Assembly: GCF_003574445.1 (NCBI RefSeq)
Contig: NZ_KZ984556.1
Coordinates: forward strand, 124,001 to 188,000
Origin: Streptomyces sp. YIM 130001
Lineage (GTDB): Bacteria > Actinomycetota > Actinomycetes > Streptomycetales > Streptomycetaceae
DNA: 64,000 nt
Direction of reading: 5' to 3'
Made by a program: the position numbers and the translations under genes. Below the pieces are notes generated by a model that worked only from the letters and a program-made list of their open reading frames with translations, had not been told where the DNA came from and made no database searches. Positions 61,215 to 64,000 of the stretch are shown here, piece after piece (within the stretch, counting starts at the first letter, position 1; each line of letters begins with the position of its first letter).

Positions 61215-62249
61215 ATGACCGCCCGCTTCTTCCGATCGCACCGCAGGCAGGCCGTTGTGGTCTCCGCGTGCGCCCTTCTCACCCTCGCTCTCGGCTGCTC
61301 GGCCGAGGAGCAGACGAACCCGCCGGACGCCGAGCAGGCCGCGGCCGTCGGCGAGGCATCAGGACCCCCGCAGTCCCCCTTCTGGGTCGACCCGGACAGC
61401 CCGGCCGCCCAGCAGGTGAAGCAGTGGAAGGCGGACGGTCGCACCGAGGACGCGGAGTTGATCCGCCGGATCGCCGACCAGCCGACCGCGGTGTGGCCGG
61501 CCGGTGACGACCCCGGCCCCGCCATCAAGGCGGCCCGCGAGGGCGCCGCGAAGAACGGCCGCACCGCGGTGCTCGTCGCGTACAACATCCCGCACCGCGA
61601 CTGCGGCCAGCACTCGGCCGGCGGCGCGACGAGCGAGGAGTTCTACCGGCAGTGGATCGGCGCCTTCGCCGACAACATCGAGGACGCCAAGGCCATGGTG
61701 ATCCTGGAGCCGGACGCCCTGCCGCACGTGGCGGACGGCTGCACGCCGGCCGAGGACCACGACCAGCGCTTCCGGCTGATGGCGGAGGCCGTGGAACGGC
61801 TCAAGAAGCAGCCAGGCGTCAAGGTCTATCTGGACGCCGGAAACCCGGCCTGGATCAACGACCCCGGCAAGCTGGCCCAGCCGCTGTGGCAGTCGGGCCT
61901 CGCCAAGGCGGACGGCTTCGCCCTGAACGTCTCCAACTTCCAGCAGGACGAGGCCAACAAGGAGTACGGCCGCCGGCTCTCGAAGCTGGTCGGTGACAAG
62001 CACTTCGTGATCGACACCAGCCGCAACGGCAACGGACCGCTCTCCGGCGCCCCGGGTGAGGCCTGGTGCAACCCGCCGGGCCGGGCGCTCGGCACCCGGC
62101 CGACCACGGACACCGGCGACCCGCTGGTCGACGCGTACCTGTGGATCAAGCGGCCCGGCGAGTCCGACGGCGCCTGCCGCGGCGGGCCGCAGGCGGGGCG
62201 CTGGTGGCCGGAGTACGCCCTCGACCTGGCACGCAACAGCAAAACCTGA
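61215..62249 (+). CDS. GH6-family glycoside hydrolase, lipoprotein
   Basis: 344 residues. Basic start, hydrophobic segment and lipobox LALGC (Cys28), so it should be anchored outside the membrane rather than released. The catalytic domain of about 290 residues has AYNIPHRDCGQHSAGG (acid Asp129) and VILEPDALPHVADGC (Asp167), the two Asp motifs of GH6 endoglucanases, and ends YLWIKRPGESDGAC. It has no cellulose-binding module. A cellulose synthase-like gene is encoded 0.6 kb away on the other strand, so the substrate may be the cell's own beta-glucan. AAGGGGG lies before the ATG. Confidence 0.92.
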   Translation: MTARFFRSHRRQAVVVSACALLTLALGCSAEEQTNPPDAEQAAAVGEASGPPQSPFWVDPDSPAAQQVKQWKADGRTEDAELIRRIADQPTAVWPAGDDPGPAIKAAREGAAKNGRTAVLVAYNIPHRDCGQHSAGGATSEEFYRQWIGAFADNIEDAKAMVILEPDALPHVADGCTPAEDHDQRFRLMAEAVERLKKQPGVKVYLDAGNPAWINDPGKLAQPLWQSGLAKADGFALNVSNFQQDEANKEYGRRLSKLVGDKHFVIDTSRNGNGPLSGAPGEAWCNPPGRALGTRPTTDTGDPLVDAYLWIKRPGESDGACRGGPQAGRWWPEYALDLARNSKT

Positions 62250-62276
62250 GCAGCCCGCCGCGGGACACGGCCCACG

Positions 62277-62795
62277 TCAGGGTCGCCGTACCTCGAAGTG
62301 GAAGCAGCCGTACTCCAGGGCCCGTACATGGACCAGGGCCACGGCCGGGTCGGCGAAGGCCTCGTCGAAGGCCTTCGTGAACCCCGCCGCCGCGTCCTCG
62401 GGTATCTCCAGGAGGCTGCCTCCGGTGATGTGTCCGGCCGTGTCGTAGCGGCGGACGGTGCGCAGGGCCCCGGGCCGCGCGAAGGGAAACTCCGTTTCCC
62501 CGCGCGGCCCTTCGCAGTGCTCGGCATGGACGAAGACGGGGCCCGCCTCGTCGTACGCGCCCGGGTCGGCGCCGCGCTCCTGCGCCCAGCGGCGCAGCGG
62601 CGCATAGCTGACGAGGGCGATCCGCTCGCCGGGCGCCACCGGCCGCAGACAGCAGCGCAGCGGGCTGCCCACGGAGTGGATCGGCACGCCGTCCTCGGTG
62701 GCGGTGAAGGGGCGCGGGGGTCGACCGGAGTCGTCACGTATCCGCAGTTCGTCGAGTGCTGCGGCCGGGACGGGGCGTGCTCGGTAGGTGCTCAT
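62277..62795 (-). CDS. DUF1203-type protein
   Basis: 172 residues, soluble. It contains CCLRPVAPGERIALVSYAPL, FVHAEHCEGP and VHVRALEYGCFHFEV, the pattern I associate with DUF1203, a small conserved family without known function. Cysteines and histidines are frequent (C48, C49, HAEHC, YGCFHFE), which could bind a metal. It lies 81 bp downstream of the GT2 gene on the same strand. Confidence 0.8.
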   Translation of the reverse strand: MSTYRARPVPAAALDELRIRDDSGRPPRPFTATEDGVPIHSVGSPLRCCLRPVAPGERIALVSYAPLRRWAQERGADPGAYDEAGPVFVHAEHCEGPRGETEFPFARPGALRTVRRYDTAGHITGGSLLEIPEDAAAGFTKAFDEAFADPAVALVHVRALEYGCFHFEVRRP

Positions 62796-62876
62796 ACGAC
62801 GAGCATCCGCGCCCGGACCCCGCCGGACCGGCGGAATTCGGACGCGGAACTCTCATCGGCGGACCAGCCGGTGCGG

Positions 62877-64000
62877 TCACCGGCCCCCGGACGGGCTGCT
62901 GCCGACCGTCGTCCCGGCGGCGACCGTGGCGCGCTCGGGCTCCGGAGCCTTCAGAGCGGCCAGTACGTGTTCGGTGCCACGGGCCCGGCGGGCACGGCGT
63001 TCCTTGAGTTCGCCGTAGCCCCAGATCGTCACCGGGGCCAAGGAGATGACCAGCGCCAGCGTCGCCCAGGTGCGCATCGCGACATGGCTGTGGTCGAGCG
63101 CCATGGACGCGGCGAGCGAGGTGGCGATCACTCCCGCCCAGCCCAGGTGGATACGGAAGGTCTGCAGTCGGTCGGGGCTGGCGTCGTTGCCCTTGGGCGT
63201 GACCACGAAGCGGCTCGGCCTGCGCAGTACCGCCTCGCCGAGCGACTTCAGGTAGATGGGCGCCGACAGTGCGGACATCGCCATACCGGCGAGGCCACCG
63301 GAACCCTCCGGCTCGTGCGGCGAGACGTTGTGCCGGCGGTTCCAGAGGTAGAGGCCGACCTGCAGGGCCGCGGCGTCGGCGTAGAGCATCAGCCAGATCG
63401 AGGCGGCGACCTGGGTGCCGGAGGCGCCGAACCACAGGAAGAGACCGCAACTGAGCACGCCCAGCATCCAGTTGACCGCGGTCATCGGGTAGTAGACGAG
63501 CATCAGCGAGTAATTGAAGAAGCGCCCGGGCGGCATCCGGAAGAACGCCTTGGCGTACTGCTTGAAGAGCGTCTCGTACGTCCCGCGCGACCAGCGCAGC
63601 TGCTGGGTGAAGAAGTCGGTCCAGGACGCGGGGCCCTCGCCGACGGCCAGCACGTCCGGTGTGTACACGGACCGCCAGTGTTTGCGGGTCCCGGGATTGC
63701 GCGTGCGGTGCAGCTCGAAGCCGGTGGCCATGTCCTCGGTGATCGAGTCGTAGAGGCCGCCGACCTGCTTGATCGCGGAGATGCGCACGGCGTTGTTGGT
63801 GCCGACGAACATGGGGGCGCGATAGCGGTTGCCGGCGCGCTGGATCAGCGCGTGGAAGAGGAACTGCTGCGATTCGGCGGCCTTGGTGACGGCCCCTTCG
63901 TAGTTGCCGTAGACCTGCGGGCCGACGACGAAGGCGATGTCCGGGTCGCGGAAGTAACCGAGCATCCGCTCAAGGAAGTTGGGCAACGGCACGTGGTCGG
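62877..64000 (-). CDS. Cellulose synthase-like GT2 glycosyltransferase, C-terminal part (5' end outside the window)
   Basis: Processive membrane glycosyltransferase; about 375 residues are visible. It enters from the window edge at DHVPLPNFLERMLGYF. Present are the acceptor-site motif S-I-T-E-D-M-A-T-G and the Q-x-x-R-W motif in QQLRWSRGTYETLF, the core marks of cellulose/hyaluronan synthases. About five spans follow (from NYSLMLVYYPMTAVNWMLGVLSCGLFLWFGAS on) with a short Glu/Arg-rich tail. The first D and DxD motifs are outside the window. Product unknown; beta-1,4-glucan is plausible given the nearby GH6. Confidence 0.9.
   Translation of the reverse strand, partial: DHVPLPNFLERMLGYFRDPDIAFVVGPQVYGNYEGAVTKAAESQQFLFHALIQRAGNRYRAPMFVGTNNAVRISAIKQVGGLYDSITEDMATGFELHRTRNPGTRKHWRSVYTPDVLAVGEGPASWTDFFTQQLRWSRGTYETLFKQYAKAFFRMPPGRFFNYSLMLVYYPMTAVNWMLGVLSCGLFLWFGASGTQVAASIWLMLYADAAALQVGLYLWNRRHNVSPHEPEGSGGLAGMAMSALSAPIYLKSLGEAVLRRPSRFVVTPKGNDASPDRLQTFRIHLGWAGVIATSLAASMALDHSHVAMRTWATLALVISLAPVTIWGYGELKERRARRARGTEHVLAALKAPEPERATVAAGTTVGSSPSGGR

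Overview
The window is typical high-GC Streptomyces chromosome: strong third-position GC, GTG and a few TTG starts, several probable leaderless transcripts, lipobox secreted proteins, and long spurious open frames on the opposite strand of real genes. The gene order glgE-treS-mak-glgB, merR-trxA, pfkA, pta-ackA, pyk, DUF6230/DUF6114, ybbN and icmA looks like the conserved core arm of a Streptomyces chromosome. No rRNA, tRNA, CRISPR array, phage gene or insertion sequence was recognised.

Layout. 1-5.9 kb: the start of an enoyl-CoA hydratase gene, two tandem L,D-transpeptidase lipoproteins, the glycogen debranching enzyme GlgX and a small SRPBCC protein. 5.9-14.0 kb: a minus-strand ABC transporter plus DesK/DesR-type two-component operon, divergent from a pair of half-exporters that look like an asymmetric heterodimer; a 20-bp dyad lies between them. 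14-20 kb: a RibD/DHFR-like protein, two small membrane proteins, a secreted M4 metalloprotease and gamma-glutamyltransferase. 20.2-27.8 kb: the GlgE alpha-glucan operon glgE-treS-mak-glgB. 27.9-31.8 kb: an SH3-like lipoprotein, a HelR-type RNA polymerase-associated helicase preceded by unusual hairpins, and a coupled merR-trxA pair. 32-34 kb: a secreted GH16 glucanase behind a near-consensus promoter with a LacI-type operator, then the frameshifted tail of an alpha-galactosidase gene. 34-41.7 kb: a C4-dicarboxylate carrier divergent from a CitA/CitB-type two-component system, a tiny secreted protein, and a sugar ABC importer without its own ATPase. 41.7-48.7 kb: an XRE regulator and the central-carbon block pfkA, pta, ackA, pyk. 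48.8-51.4 kb: a three-gene DUF6230 / DUF6114 / acidic-linker envelope locus behind about 670 bp rich in inverted repeats. 52-64 kb: a YbbN-type thioredoxin-TPR protein, a TetR regulator, the isobutyryl-CoA mutase large subunit, small membrane and oxidoreductase genes, LysR and MarR regulators, an MFS exporter with a divergent ArsR-like regulator, a GH6 lipoprotein, a DUF1203 protein and the C-terminal part of a cellulose synthase-like GT2.

How the genes fit together. GlgX, GlgE, TreS, Mak and GlgB together interconvert glycogen, trehalose and maltose-1-phosphate. PfkA, Pyk, Pta and AckA route sugar to pyruvate and acetate. IcmA links branched-chain and butyryl-CoA metabolism. Extracellular carbon capture is represented by GH16, GH6, the sugar importer and DctA, each with candidate regulators or operators nearby. 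The least understood material is the DUF6230/DUF6114 locus with its dyad-rich upstream region, the hairpins in front of helR, and the 81-residue secreted protein.
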